Shown: positions 7,464-17,097, counted from the first letter of the stretch. The stretch is DNA of 64,000 nucleotides from Cyanobacteria bacterium UBA3301 (GCA_002361485.1 DESZ01000002.1:1-64000), one strand, 5' to 3'. Notes: a model not told the origin generated them from the letters alone. Program-made: numbers and translations.

Positions 7464-9261
7464 ATTTGCACGCATCTTCTTCAGCATCGATTTTGCCGTT
7501 AAAATTGTTGTCTACGCCATCTGTGCAGGAGCCTATTGAAGCTTTACTTTCTGCTGAAGGATTAAATTTTAAATACGGAATTACGCTCCAAAGATAGTTA
7601 AAAAAGTTTTTGTAACTCGATGCTAATTTATAATTTTGTATAATAACCGTGTTTTCATCATTTTTGTTTTCTCCGCTGTTAGAAAAATTCATTGACCCGA
7701 GAATTACGTAGCTTTCATCAACTATCAGAGCCTTTGAATGTAATTTTCCTGCGTAATTTTCAAATTTTATCTTAACATTAGAATCCCGTAAAAGCTTGTG
7801 TTTTGAATTTTGTGTTGTCGCTGAATTCGCATCAAGAATTATTTTGACATCTATGCCTTTATTGTGGGCGCTAATTAGAGCATTCGCAATGTCTTTATGC
7901 GTTATGAGATAAGTCGGTGCATATATATTTTTCTTTGCACTGTTTATTATTTGTACAATTCTGGCAACTTGTTTGTCTTGCGGAGAGAAATACACTTCTA
8001 CAACTGATTCCCCAATTTGAAATTTGTTATTTATATTGTGTCTTTGTTTTGCATTATGAAATTTGCCGCTAAGCATTTGCTCAAATTCTTCTGTGTAAAG
8101 CCTTGAAATATCATCAGAATTTATAATAACTACATCATTGACGTCGTATCCGCTTAAGCCTGCAGGAGAAAAGTTCATTGAACCTGTGAATACCGTATGA
8201 TTATCAAATATAATAAACTTATTGTGCATAAGCTTTGCTCCATCACAATATCTGTCTGATTTTGAAATATCAGCTATTTTTGAAATTATGTTATTGCCCT
8301 TATAAAAGGTATTGTTTGGATTTATTGCTTCATCATAAACAAAGCGTATTCTGATTCCTCGGGATTTTGCGTCTTTTAATGCTTTTGTAATAGCCGGATT
8401 GTCTTCATAACCGTAGATGGCAATATCTATAGATTTTTGGGATTTTTCGATATGTTTTACGAAAATCTTACACACGTTTGAATTGCATTTTGAATCAGGC
8501 TTTAGTTGTTTTGTAAAATCAGTATGAAAGAGCGAAATATCCCCATCTGTTATTGTCAATACAGGCTGTTTGATGTTTAATTTTTCATTAGTATTAAAAT
8601 AGGTATGCTTTTTTATTTTATTTTTTGTGTTGAAATTCAGATGGCAATATTGACAAGGCTTTGCCTCAGGCGGAAGCTGTCTTTTAGGTAATATAACATA
8701 ATCATGGGCTTGTTTGCCGAATTCACAGTCAAGTGTGTGATACTTATGTGAATGATGGTTAAAGATTACAAGATTTAATTTTTTTGCAATATCCAAATTC
8801 TTTTTATATTTTACTATATTTCCTATTTTATTATCTTTTATTCCGAAACCGCTATTTAGTAAAAGTTTGCTGTAATCAGCGTTATCCACAATAATTTTTG
8901 CGAATTTACAATCGGAATTAAATTTTTTGGTATATTTAACTTTTACTCTTTTGTTTTCTAATGCTTTTTGAGTGTAATCGGTTGCAAGATATCCAAGCGC
9001 CATCATGTCTTTTCTTGTAAGGTTTAGTGATTTAGCATACTTATTATAAAACTCATCGCTAATATCAAGGCTGAAGGCTTCAATATCTGCAATGCAGACA
9101 TTTTCATTATTCTCGGCAATTCCGTTATGGTTAAAGTCAACAGCAATTGAGGTTGGAGTATATATTTTAACAACATTAAAAGCTTTTCCTCTTATAATAT
9201 TAAAAATAGAGAATAATGATAATGATAAAATTATAGATAAATATGTTAATATACGTTTCAT
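7462..9261 (-). CDS. Secreted nuclease-like protein: SNase-like domain plus two PLD (HKD) domains
   Basis: 599 residues. An N-terminal hydrophobic segment (about 3-25) suggests export. Residues of about 30-155 resemble a staphylococcal-nuclease fold (VKVKY..., FAKIIVDN, LLLNSGFGI). Next is a KYH..DC...PCQYCH cluster (about 172-208), likely metal-binding. Two phospholipase D motifs follow: HNKFIIFD...GSMNFS (near 344) and HSKALIVD...GSMNFS (near 507). The tail, with DGVDNNFNGKIDAEED, looks like an acidic calcium-type loop. Two HKD motifs in one chain make one active site. Nuclease or phospholipase activity is inferred. The ATG overlaps the preceding stop by 4 nt (ATGA), so it is the last gene of the cluster. 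Confidence 0.8.
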   Translation of the reverse strand: MKRILTYLSIILSLSLFSIFNIIRGKAFNVVKIYTPTSIAVDFNHNGIAENNENVCIADIEAFSLDISDEFYNKYAKSLNLTRKDMMALGYLATDYTQKALENKRVKVKYTKKFNSDCKFAKIIVDNADYSKLLLNSGFGIKDNKIGNIVKYKKNLDIAKKLNLVIFNHHSHKYHTLDCEFGKQAHDYVILPKRQLPPEAKPCQYCHLNFNTKNKIKKHTYFNTNEKLNIKQPVLTITDGDISLFHTDFTKQLKPDSKCNSNVCKIFVKHIEKSQKSIDIAIYGYEDNPAITKALKDAKSRGIRIRFVYDEAINPNNTFYKGNNIISKIADISKSDRYCDGAKLMHNKFIIFDNHTVFTGSMNFSPAGLSGYDVNDVVIINSDDISRLYTEEFEQMLSGKFHNAKQRHNINNKFQIGESVVEVYFSPQDKQVARIVQIINSAKKNIYAPTYLITHKDIANALISAHNKGIDVKIILDANSATTQNSKHKLLRDSNVKIKFENYAGKLHSKALIVDESYVILGSMNFSNSGENKNDENTVIIQNYKLASSYKNFFNYLWSVIPYLKFNPSAESKASIGSCTDGVDNNFNGKIDAEEDACK

Positions 9262-10094
9262 AAATTGTTGTAGTTGGTTACTTCAAATCCCGATTTCATT
9301 ATATGCTCTTCTATGTTTTTATCAAGGGTTATACCAAATTCTTTTGTGTGAGAATCTTTAATTGAATTATTATATTTTTTGGGATGAATAACACATTCAA
9401 TTATTCCGTTTTCGGAAATTTCTTTCAAACCAAATTCTATTGCATTAAAATCCATCATATCTTCATATTCAACGCCGATTATAAAATCATTTGTCCTAAG
9501 CTGATATTTCTCTGCAGTCAATTTATTAATTTGAGTAAAGCGTTTTAGCAGTAAAAATTTTGCAAAATTTTTAAAATATTTTATATTAAGGTGTTTAGAA
9601 AGCTTTGGAATAAAATATAACTCTTCTTGATGCGTACGTATAAATTTAATATTATATTCTTTTGCGAGTTTTGCGGTAAGATTAAATATATAAGGTATAG
9701 AGTGTATATCATCTAAAGAATTTATATGTACGGGCTTTTTATATGTAATAAATCTTTCAATTTGAGCGCGGAATTCTTGCTCAATTTGCCCTAAAAGTTC
9801 AGCAGATTTGTTCTTTAATAAATATGTAAAACCGGAATTAAATGCACCTGCCTCATCAGTTAATAAAGGTACATCTGTTAGTGCGTTCCCGCGCGTTATG
9901 TTTAAGCAAATTCCGACTGATAAGTCTTGACAGTCAGACAGAACATTGTTTATTGCATCGTCAAAATATTTCGTATTAACAGATAAACTTGCGCAAGTTA
10001 AAAATCCGTTTACATATCCTTCTAAAACCGCTTTATTATTCTCCGAAGATAATCCGAATCCGTCAGCGCATAATATAAATTTTCTATCAAACAT
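9258..10094 (-). CDS. YdjC/ChbG-like putative carbohydrate deacetylase, divergent active site
   Basis: 278 residues. The start, FILCADGFGLS, matches the NADDFGLS opening of the YdjC/HpnK/ChbG family, which removes acetyl groups from amino sugars with a metal ion. The second Asp of ADDFG is Gly here, and the usual H.DSHHHVH motif reads HINSLDDIH (near 124-132), so some metal ligands appear altered. It may have a different substrate or be non-catalytic. It lies 10 nt after the GFWG gene and is translationally coupled to the nuclease gene. The family call is fairly safe; the activity is not. Confidence 0.65.
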   Translation of the reverse strand: MFDRKFILCADGFGLSSENNKAVLEGYVNGFLTCASLSVNTKYFDDAINNVLSDCQDLSVGICLNITRGNALTDVPLLTDEAGAFNSGFTYLLKNKSAELLGQIEQEFRAQIERFITYKKPVHINSLDDIHSIPYIFNLTAKLAKEYNIKFIRTHQEELYFIPKLSKHLNIKYFKNFAKFLLLKRFTQINKLTAEKYQLRTNDFIIGVEYEDMMDFNAIEFGLKEISENGIIECVIHPKKYNNSIKDSHTKEFGITLDKNIEEHIMKSGFEVTNYNNL

Positions 10095-10104
10095 AATTTA
10101 TTCC

Positions 10105-10836
10105 CTATCTTAATTTTAAAAAAGCTTCAATTTTGGCTTTTATTGAATTTGTAGCGTAATCGTCAATATCGATATAAAGCCCATTATATTTGTTTGCCAA
10201 GTACTTTGCGAGCTGAGTTTTTGAACAAAAAGCCTGAGCATAAAATACTGTAGGCACATCAGGTTCCACGTACATTTCAAGTTCAATATCAGCAGGGACG
10301 CCGGCCTCAACACATCTTGTCCAGCCGAAAACATGTGTTTCATTAGGAAATAACCTTAAAACACTTAAATCATTTGGCGGAACGCCCCAAAAGCCGAATT
10401 TTGGTTTGCATTGTTCATATTTTATGGTATTTATCTCGGGATTTGGTATATTTGCAGTAATGGTAGTTATTTTATCATATAAAGGAAGATTACTTGTCGA
10501 AATAGAAATATCTTTTCTGTATTCAAATGTTTCAAATATTGTTTCAATGACGTCAAAACCCATGTCTTCCAATAATTTTGCAGCAAACCAGCCGCTGTCA
10601 CATTTATCTTTTCCGATTGGTGCTGCTATTGTAATTAATTCATCCCTATAATATATTGCATTATTTATAATCTGTTTAATTATTTTGCAGTAACTTTCGG
10701 GCAAGATATTTGAATCAGGAACATATTCCGATAAATCAAAATCTAAATCAAACCATTCCGCTTGCGGATATTTTTGTTTTAATTCTTTAATAATGTTCGG
10801 GTGAGGATATCCCCAAAAACCAATTTTATTCTTCAT
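10105..10836 (-). CDS. Unknown protein with two GFWG half-motifs
   Basis: 243 residues from the ATG at 10836, which is one base after the upstream stop; a longer in-frame reading to 10863 would overlap that gene. I do not recognise the family. The motif (K)IGFWGYP opens the protein and KFGFWGVPPND recurs near residue 155, suggesting an internal duplication of an alpha/beta unit. There is no signal peptide, so it is cytosolic. Cysteines are few and scattered, so there is no obvious metal site. Its position between envelope-type genes suggests a shared pathway. Confidence 0.7.
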   Translation of the reverse strand: MKNKIGFWGYPHPNIIKELKQKYPQAEWFDLDFDLSEYVPDSNILPESYCKIIKQIINNAIYYRDELITIAAPIGKDKCDSGWFAAKLLEDMGFDVIETIFETFEYRKDISISTSNLPLYDKITTITANIPNPEINTIKYEQCKPKFGFWGVPPNDLSVLRLFPNETHVFGWTRCVEAGVPADIELEMYVEPDVPTVFYAQAFCSKTQLAKYLANKYNGLYIDIDDYATNSIKAKIEAFLKLR

Positions 10837-10837
10837 C

Positions 10838-12016
10838 TTAAAAATCCATATCCATAAAATCATCCTCTTTTTTATATGATTTTTTCATTCTTGAGGCTCT
10901 GATTTTGTCATTTTTTTTCTTTGTTTTTTTTGAAACTTTTGTTCTGTATGCATTATCAACAGAAATCTTTGTGATAGGGTCACCGGTTCTTCGGTCATAA
11001 AATGCAAGCCAAAATTTACGATTAATATTGTCTACTGCGAATGAAACGTCAGCAATAAGCTTATCACCCGGTCTAACTTGTTTATACATAAGTTTTGTGT
11101 TTCCAAAAATCGAAGGACTAAATTTTTTTCCGTAATCGTTTTCCAGTGCCATGTCAAATCCTGAAAGAGTCTTATCAGACATATTTGATATTAGTAACGA
11201 AAGAGTTATAGTATTTACTTCTCCAAACGGATCTTTTTGGTGCTTTACGTTATTTATGCTTACAGTTAAGCCTTCATATAATACTTCTTCTTGTTTAAGG
11301 GCATCTTCTTTATATACAGGCAAATCAACACTTGTTTTGATTTTGACCTTTATTTCATCTCCCGGAGCAATCATAACTTCATGTCCTTTGCGAATTAATG
11401 CCATTCCAAGTCCTACGACACCGCCTATTGCAGCACCACCGGCAAGTGTATAGCCTTGAGATGCAATAGCCGCTTCCCAACCAAGCCAATTTAATGCCAT
11501 AAGCCCGCCAACTGCTCCGCCTGCAACTGTATATCCGACATCTTGCGCTACAATTTTACCTGTTTCTGCTACCGGATGTAGTTTTGTTGTCATTTGTCCT
11601 TCAATCGGAATCTCGCGCCCGTCAGGTGTTACAAGATAGTCAAAGGATAAGCTTAATGTAGCGGCACGCCCTAGTCTTTTTGCTTCTGTTGTTCCGTCCA
11701 GTACTCCATGTGCAACAGTGCCTTTCGGAATAATAATTCCTTTATCTCCGTATACGTCTTGGGTTACCTCGGCAAAAAATTCATCTCCCTCCATTGAGTA
11801 TGAGGAATCTAATACTTGGGACACTGTCATATTTATAACATCTTTGCGTTCAAGTGTTTCAATCTTTCCTGTAAACAGTTCATCTCCAAGCTGTTTGTAC
11901 TCTTCTGTTTCAGTGATGTGACCTTTTAATGGTTCTTGAGCAATAACCGGAATTGCTTGGTATAAAAGTATACAAAATATTGCTAATATGCTTATAAATC
12001 TCTTCATATCAAACAT
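10838..12016 (-). CDS. Secreted protein with VirB10/TrbI-like IPKGT segment and glycine zippers
   Basis: About 392 residues from an ATG at 12016, preceded by GGGAG; a TTG at 12043 is a less likely start. A signal peptide ends near VIAQEP. Residues of about 80-160 (IIIPKGTVAHGVL, GRAATLSLSFDYL, PDGREIPIEG) resemble the beta-fold of TrbI/VirB10-type proteins and related cyanobacterial secreted proteins. Two glycine-zipper stretches follow (AGGAVGGLMALNWLG and AGGAAIGGVVGLGMAL), then a beta-rich domain and a Lys-rich tail. Envelope location is likely; function is unknown. It lies 31 nt downstream of the GT2 gene. Confidence 0.7.
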   Translation of the reverse strand: MFDMKRFISILAIFCILLYQAIPVIAQEPLKGHITETEEYKQLGDELFTGKIETLERKDVINMTVSQVLDSSYSMEGDEFFAEVTQDVYGDKGIIIPKGTVAHGVLDGTTEAKRLGRAATLSLSFDYLVTPDGREIPIEGQMTTKLHPVAETGKIVAQDVGYTVAGGAVGGLMALNWLGWEAAIASQGYTLAGGAAIGGVVGLGMALIRKGHEVMIAPGDEIKVKIKTSVDLPVYKEDALKQEEVLYEGLTVSINNVKHQKDPFGEVNTITLSLLISNMSDKTLSGFDMALENDYGKKFSPSIFGNTKLMYKQVRPGDKLIADVSFAVDNINRKFWLAFYDRRTGDPITKISVDNAYRTKVSKKTKKKNDKIRASRMKKSYKKEDDFMDMDF

Positions 12017-12047
12017 TATACTCCCGTATTGAGAATAGGGCAAAATA

Positions 12048-13613
12048 TTATCCTTTTTGCTCGACGACTTCTCTTGCCAATTCTTCGATAAAACTGTTTA
12101 TTGCTGCAGGTTCAAAACAAGAGCACGAATTCCAAACTTGTGTTTGGCGAGGTTCACTCAACAACGGACTCGGATAATCGTTATGACATTGTCCCTTTAG
12201 CATATTGGTCGAACCGTCAACCTGTGAACTGAATTTTGCACAGCAGCTGCAAATTTTTAATATTAACCCATAATCTTGCATTTTTGATTTTAACTGTTGA
12301 AGGGCATCTATCATTCTTAGATGTGAAGATGTTGTATATTTTTTATTTCTGTATAAGAATCTTATTTTTGCCAAGCCTGCTTCAGTTGATATAAATTCTA
12401 ATTTGCATGGTCTGTCTCCGCGTTTTGTTTGAACCATAACGTCAATTACCAATTTGTCTGCATCTTTATCGGTATTTGCTCCAATTTTTTTTAATAAATA
12501 TCTGACAGGCGGTAAATTCTTTATGATATGGCAAATTGAATATAACGGATAAAGAGCCAGCAAGCATAATTCTTTTGGTGAAAGCTTTGCATTAATAAGA
12601 CTTAAACCGAAAATCGCAAGTAATATAATCGCTGTAAATACAACAGTTTTACATTTTACTATAAACGAATAATTATAAGAAAATCCGATAAGTAGCGCGT
12701 ATGATAAAATTATTAACCAGAAATTCGGATTAAGTAATGAAAAAACATGTTCAATATATGAAAAATTTGTAGTTTTTAAATTTTTAAAATTCTTTTTTAT
12801 AAGTTCAAATCTTTTGCTTAAATTAGGGTTTTTAAAAGAGCAATCTTGACCGTAAACAAATGATTGAATATTCGGATTATACACACATTTATTATCAGAT
12901 TGTGAAAGCGCAAGACTAAATTCCAATTCGGAATTTACATCTTTGATTTTTATATTATCAAAATTATCAAGGACATCTTTTCTTATTATGAATAATCCCG
13001 AATCAATCATTGTAGCAAGTCCGCACATGGAACGAGCCTGTTTAAAGAAATTAGCCTGATATTTCTTATAGACAGCTTTGATTTTATCAACGATGTCAAG
13101 ATTTTCTCTGTTAACGTTAACTTCACCAGTAACGGCTTCATATTTATTTATTGCAACATTTGCCAGTGTCAAAAAATTAGTTTCAATTCGTCTTATGTCA
13201 TCAATGAATATATATGCATCAATTTCGTTGTCATCTTTAATTTTGTTTAATAATAGTGATATTGCCTCTGTTTTTCCAAGTGTACCAACATCTTGAATAT
13301 TTACAACATGTACAAATTTATCGTTTTCAAATAGGTATTCCGAGCCGTCATTACAATTGTCTAATACAGCATAAACTTTAAAATTTGCAAGTTGGTAATC
13401 TTGCATTTTTAAATGATATACTAATTCTTCCAAATTAGCTTTGTGGTTATGTGAATATATAATTACCGCAAAATTATTTTTAGTCTCATCATATTTTGAA
13501 TATTTTTTTTCAATGCTAAAATAGTTGTCCTTGAGATTTCTTATAGCAAGGACGCCCATATATAGTGTATAGATTAATATATAAAGATATAAAATTCCCA
13601 ATATAATACTCAT
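12048..13613 (-). CDS. Membrane glycosyltransferase family 2 with Cys-rich C-terminal domain
   Basis: 521 residues. An N-terminal membrane segment (2-22) precedes a GT-A fold: FAVIIYSHNHKANL near 48-61 and the acidic FIDD motif near 135. Two or three membrane segments lie at about 290-365. The QxxRW motif of processive synthases is not seen (QARSM instead), so a single-sugar transferase is as likely as a polysaccharide synthase. The last 120 residues form a separate domain with CSCC, C and CSC clusters that may bind metal. It is the first gene of a five-gene leftward cluster with short gaps, and probably acts on an envelope glycan. Confidence 0.75.
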   Translation of the reverse strand: MSIILGILYLYILIYTLYMGVLAIRNLKDNYFSIEKKYSKYDETKNNFAVIIYSHNHKANLEELVYHLKMQDYQLANFKVYAVLDNCNDGSEYLFENDKFVHVVNIQDVGTLGKTEAISLLLNKIKDDNEIDAYIFIDDIRRIETNFLTLANVAINKYEAVTGEVNVNRENLDIVDKIKAVYKKYQANFFKQARSMCGLATMIDSGLFIIRKDVLDNFDNIKIKDVNSELEFSLALSQSDNKCVYNPNIQSFVYGQDCSFKNPNLSKRFELIKKNFKNLKTTNFSYIEHVFSLLNPNFWLIILSYALLIGFSYNYSFIVKCKTVVFTAIILLAIFGLSLINAKLSPKELCLLALYPLYSICHIIKNLPPVRYLLKKIGANTDKDADKLVIDVMVQTKRGDRPCKLEFISTEAGLAKIRFLYRNKKYTTSSHLRMIDALQQLKSKMQDYGLILKICSCCAKFSSQVDGSTNMLKGQCHNDYPSPLLSEPRQTQVWNSCSCFEPAAINSFIEELAREVVEQKG

Positions 13614-13665
13614 AACAATCCCTCTTTTAATTTTATTTTAGCCCAAATAGAATTAAATTACAAAT

Positions 13666-14265
13666 TTATAATATATCAATAAATATTTCACCTTGTCTGA
13701 ATATTCGCATTTCGTTATTCATAACTCCGACAACTGTTGATTCAAGACCTTTTGCGGCATATCCGTAATCAGGTATAACCAAATCAGCAAGTCCGTTCAT
13801 ATTATGATAAGCCTGTTCATAGGTCTTTGCAGAAGGTTGATGAGACAGATTAGCACTTGTTGTCGCAAGTACATGCCCGGGAATTATTTTGCATATTTCT
13901 TGAAAAACTGCATTATCAGGAACTCTTATACCTACTGTTTGCAAACCTGAAGTTATATAATCCGGAGTTTTGCTGCTTTTGTCCGTAACAATTGTCAGTG
14001 CTCCGGGAAAATATTTTTTTATCAATATTTGTCCGATTTTTGGTATCGGTTTAACATATTCAAGAAGATTATATATTTCATTAGACATCAAAATAAGCGG
14101 TTTTTGGGCTTCTCTTTTCTTTATTTCATAAATTTTCTTTACTGCTTTTTCATTATTGGGCAGGCACCCAAGCCCCCAAACTGTGTCGGTTACATATGCA
14201 ATTACACCGCCATTTTCAATAGTGCTTATAATTTCATCTTTATTCTTCAACATACTTTTATTCAT
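13666..14265 (-). CDS. tsaC: L-threonylcarbamoyladenylate synthase (TsaC/Sua5/YrdC)
   Basis: 199 residues, the length of the short TsaC form. It makes threonylcarbamoyl-AMP, the first step of the universal t6A37 tRNA modification. Seen are GGVIAYVTDTVWGLGC near 19-34, a KKREAQKPLI block, PGALTIV and ATTSANLS, the standard YrdC-fold motifs for ATP and threonine binding. It is transcribed in the same direction as the downstream envelope cluster, 52 nt away, and diverges from uvrB. Confidence 0.95.
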   Translation of the reverse strand: MNKSMLKNKDEIISTIENGGVIAYVTDTVWGLGCLPNNEKAVKKIYEIKKREAQKPLILMSNEIYNLLEYVKPIPKIGQILIKKYFPGALTIVTDKSSKTPDYITSGLQTVGIRVPDNAVFQEICKIIPGHVLATTSANLSHQPSAKTYEQAYHNMNGLADLVIPDYGYAAKGLESTVVGVMNNEMRIFRQGEIFIDIL

Positions 14266-14325
14266 GTAATTATCTTAGCACGAAATAAATGTACAATTAT
14301 TTTGTATTTGTACTAATATTTTATT

Positions 14326-16314
14326 ATGGAGCACAGGTTATTTAAATTAGAGTCAAAATATAAACCCGCCGGTGACCAACCTATAGCTATTGATAAATTG
14401 GTAAAAGGTATAAACAATGGAGATGATACTCAGACCTTATTGGGAATTACAGGATCCGGCAAAACATTTACAATCGCAAATGTTATAGAAAAAGTTCAGC
14501 GTCCTACTTTGATAATTGCGCACAACAAAACTCTTGCTGCGCAGCTTTATAATGAATTTAAAGAACTTTTTCCGAATAATGCTGTTGAATATTTTATAAG
14601 TTACTATGATTATTACCAGCCTGAAGCTTATATTCCGCGTACGGATACTTATATCGAAAAATCTTCAAGTATAAATGAAGAAATAGACAGGCTTCGCCAT
14701 CATACAACCAGAAGCTTGTATGAAAGAGATGATGTAATAGTTGTGTCATCAGTCAGTTGTATTTATGGGTTAGGTGTGCCGGAAAATTATTTTAAAGGTA
14801 CAATAACGCTTCATGTTGGTGATGAAGTTGATAGAGATGCACTTTTAAAATATTTGGTAGAAATTCGTTACGAAAGAAATGATTTGGAATTGAAATATTC
14901 AACATTTAGAGTTCGTGGTGATATTGTTGAAATAATGCCTCCTTATGAAAAAATTGTTACACGCATATATTTCTTTGGTGATGAAATAGAAAAATTTGTA
15001 AGAATAGATAATGTCTCTGGTGAAATTCAGGATACTCCGCAAGAAATTTCAATTTATCCTGCAGTTCACTATATTACTGACGACGAGGACCAAGAGCAGA
15101 CCCTAAATATGATACGTCAAGAATTGTCTGACAGATTGGTAGAGCTAAATAACGAAAACAAACTTGTTGAAGCTCAAAGGCTTGAACAGCGAGTAAAGTA
15201 TGACATGGAAATGATTAAAGAAATGGGGTATTGTACAGGAATAGAAAACTATTCAAGGATTTTAGAACGTCGTGCTCCGGGTACTCCGCCTGCAACACTG
15301 CTTGATTATTTCCCTGATAATTTTTTAACAGTTGTTGATGAGTCGCATGTAACTTTACCTCAGATAAAAGGAATGTTCAACGGAGATAGGGCAAGAAAAC
15401 AAGTTCTTGTTGATTACGGGTTCAGATTACCTTGTGCAAAAGATAACAGACCTTTAAAAAACGAAGAGTTTTACAAAAAAGTCGGGCAAAAAATATATAT
15501 TTCTGCAACGCCTGCTGAATTTGAAAGAAAAACTTCAGCACAGCTTGTTGAACAAATAATAAGACCGACAGGATTGCTTGACCCAAAAGTTTCTGTTCGT
15601 CCTATTGATACTCAGATTCAGGATCTAAAATCCGAGATAAAAAAGCGTGCTGAAAAAGATGAAAGAATACTTATTACCACTCTTACAAAGCGCATGGCTG
15701 AAGATTTAACGGACTTCTTTTTACAAGAGGGAATACGTGTAAGATATTTGCACAGTGAAATTAAATCAATCGAACGTGTAGAAATTTTAAGAGATTTGCG
15801 TTTAGGTGAATTTGATGTTTTGGTTGGCGTAAATCTTCTGAGAGAAGGACTTGATATTCCTGAAGTTTCACTTGTAGCGATTATGGATGCTGATAAAGAA
15901 GGTTTCTTGCGTTCTGATACAAGCTTAATTCAAACAATCGGGCGTGCTGCCAGAAATTCTTGCGGTGAAGTTATTATGTATGCCGATAAAATTACCGATT
16001 CAATGGCTGTTGCAATAAAAGAGACAGAACGCAGACGAAAAATTCAAATAGAATACAATAAAAAATACGGTATTGTTCCTCAAACAATTAAAAAGCCAAT
16101 CGAAAATAATTTATTATCACTTCTTGAAAGTTATAGAAGCGTAGAAGATGTTGTAGCAGAAGAAATGGTAGAACACGGTATAGATAAAAAAGATTTACCA
16201 AAGCTTATCTCAAAACTTGAAAAAGAAATGCATAAAGCTGCCAAAATACTTGATTTTGAACAGGCTGCACAAATTAGAGATCAGTTGAAAAAATTACGTG
16301 AAATGAAAGACTAA
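14326..16314 (+). CDS. uvrB: UvrABC excision repair subunit B
   Basis: 662 residues, full length. UvrB verifies DNA damage and loads UvrC in nucleotide excision repair. Walker A GITGSGKT is near 41-48, the beta-hairpin region YYDYYQPEAYIP near 91-102, the SATPAEFE and GRAARNS helicase motifs follow, and a C-terminal UVR motif (EKEMHKAAKILDFEQAAQIRD) recruits UvrC. The stop shares bases with the stop of the convergent membrane protein (16311-16314), so there is no room for a terminator. Confidence 0.98.
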   Translation: MEHRLFKLESKYKPAGDQPIAIDKLVKGINNGDDTQTLLGITGSGKTFTIANVIEKVQRPTLIIAHNKTLAAQLYNEFKELFPNNAVEYFISYYDYYQPEAYIPRTDTYIEKSSSINEEIDRLRHHTTRSLYERDDVIVVSSVSCIYGLGVPENYFKGTITLHVGDEVDRDALLKYLVEIRYERNDLELKYSTFRVRGDIVEIMPPYEKIVTRIYFFGDEIEKFVRIDNVSGEIQDTPQEISIYPAVHYITDDEDQEQTLNMIRQELSDRLVELNNENKLVEAQRLEQRVKYDMEMIKEMGYCTGIENYSRILERRAPGTPPATLLDYFPDNFLTVVDESHVTLPQIKGMFNGDRARKQVLVDYGFRLPCAKDNRPLKNEEFYKKVGQKIYISATPAEFERKTSAQLVEQIIRPTGLLDPKVSVRPIDTQIQDLKSEIKKRAEKDERILITTLTKRMAEDLTDFFLQEGIRVRYLHSEIKSIERVEILRDLRLGEFDVLVGVNLLREGLDIPEVSLVAIMDADKEGFLRSDTSLIQTIGRAARNSCGEVIMYADKITDSMAVAIKETERRRKIQIEYNKKYGIVPQTIKKPIENNLLSLLESYRSVEDVVAEEMVEHGIDKKDLPKLISKLEKEMHKAAKILDFEQAAQIRDQLKKLREMKD

Positions 16315-17084
16315 AAGAATTTTTTTAAATTATCTTTTCCTTTTTCTACTTGAACTTCATCAATGATATATTTATCTTTATAATCTTCATCATCAAGCTG
16401 AATGTGCTCATAAGCCGTTTGAGCAAGATAATTAGCGAATACGGATAAATTAATAACTGAAATCATTGAGCAATACCAAATAAAACCCCAATGCGTCAGA
16501 GGTACATCCAAATATGTAAATGAATACATAATAGGAAAAATAAGTATTGCATCCGCGATTAAGAGCTGTGGTATAAAGAAAAATACGCATACAAATATAT
16601 CAACGCAGGAGTTAAACACTTTTCTAATATTAAAACCCTGCGGAACCTGCATGTTTGCTGCAAAACACATATATGCCGATAATACAATAGCTCCTACAAT
16701 GCCCCAAACAATAGCTTGCATAATCATGTCAAAATGCGGAATTCCCTCAATTGTAGGTATAAATTTAATTGCAGTGCTGCCAACGGCATACCAAACAAAA
16801 GTATGAGGAACTATAACAACTAATGCTTTTAAAAGTGACGTAACGAGTTCAAAAGGATTAAGAGTCAATACGGTTTCTTTTTTATGCTTTACGCAATATA
16901 TTCCAAAAGTTAAGGCTCCTAAAAATATCGCGGCCGTTACAATTTTCCAAAAATTAAATGCAGGCATCTGTTTACCGATATAAGCAGTAGCTGCAAAGAA
17001 TACCGGTAAGGCGTATACGAATATTTTTAGCATGGCTGCTTTCTCCATTATTGCTTCGTAGAAAGCGTCCAGTACAGATGACAC
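16311..17084 (-). CDS. Unknown six-helix membrane protein
   Basis: 257 residues with about six hydrophobic segments (near 18-37, 45-62, 80-102, 120-142, 160-185 and 200-222) and a charged tail, DDEDYKDKY...KGKDNLKKFF. I do not recognise a family. It follows pilT by 13 nt on the same strand, so it probably belongs to the 83-aa/pilT transcription unit and may assist the pilus machinery or its membrane platform. That link rests only on position. Confidence 0.75.
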   Translation of the reverse strand: MSSVLDAFYEAIMEKAAMLKIFVYALPVFFAATAYIGKQMPAFNFWKIVTAAIFLGALTFGIYCVKHKKETVLTLNPFELVTSLLKALVVIVPHTFVWYAVGSTAIKFIPTIEGIPHFDMIMQAIVWGIVGAIVLSAYMCFAANMQVPQGFNIRKVFNSCVDIFVCVFFFIPQLLIADAILIFPIMYSFTYLDVPLTHWGFIWYCSMISVINLSVFANYLAQTAYEHIQLDDEDYKDKYIIDEVQVEKGKDNLKKFF

Positions 17085-17097
17085 CTAAATCTTCCTC

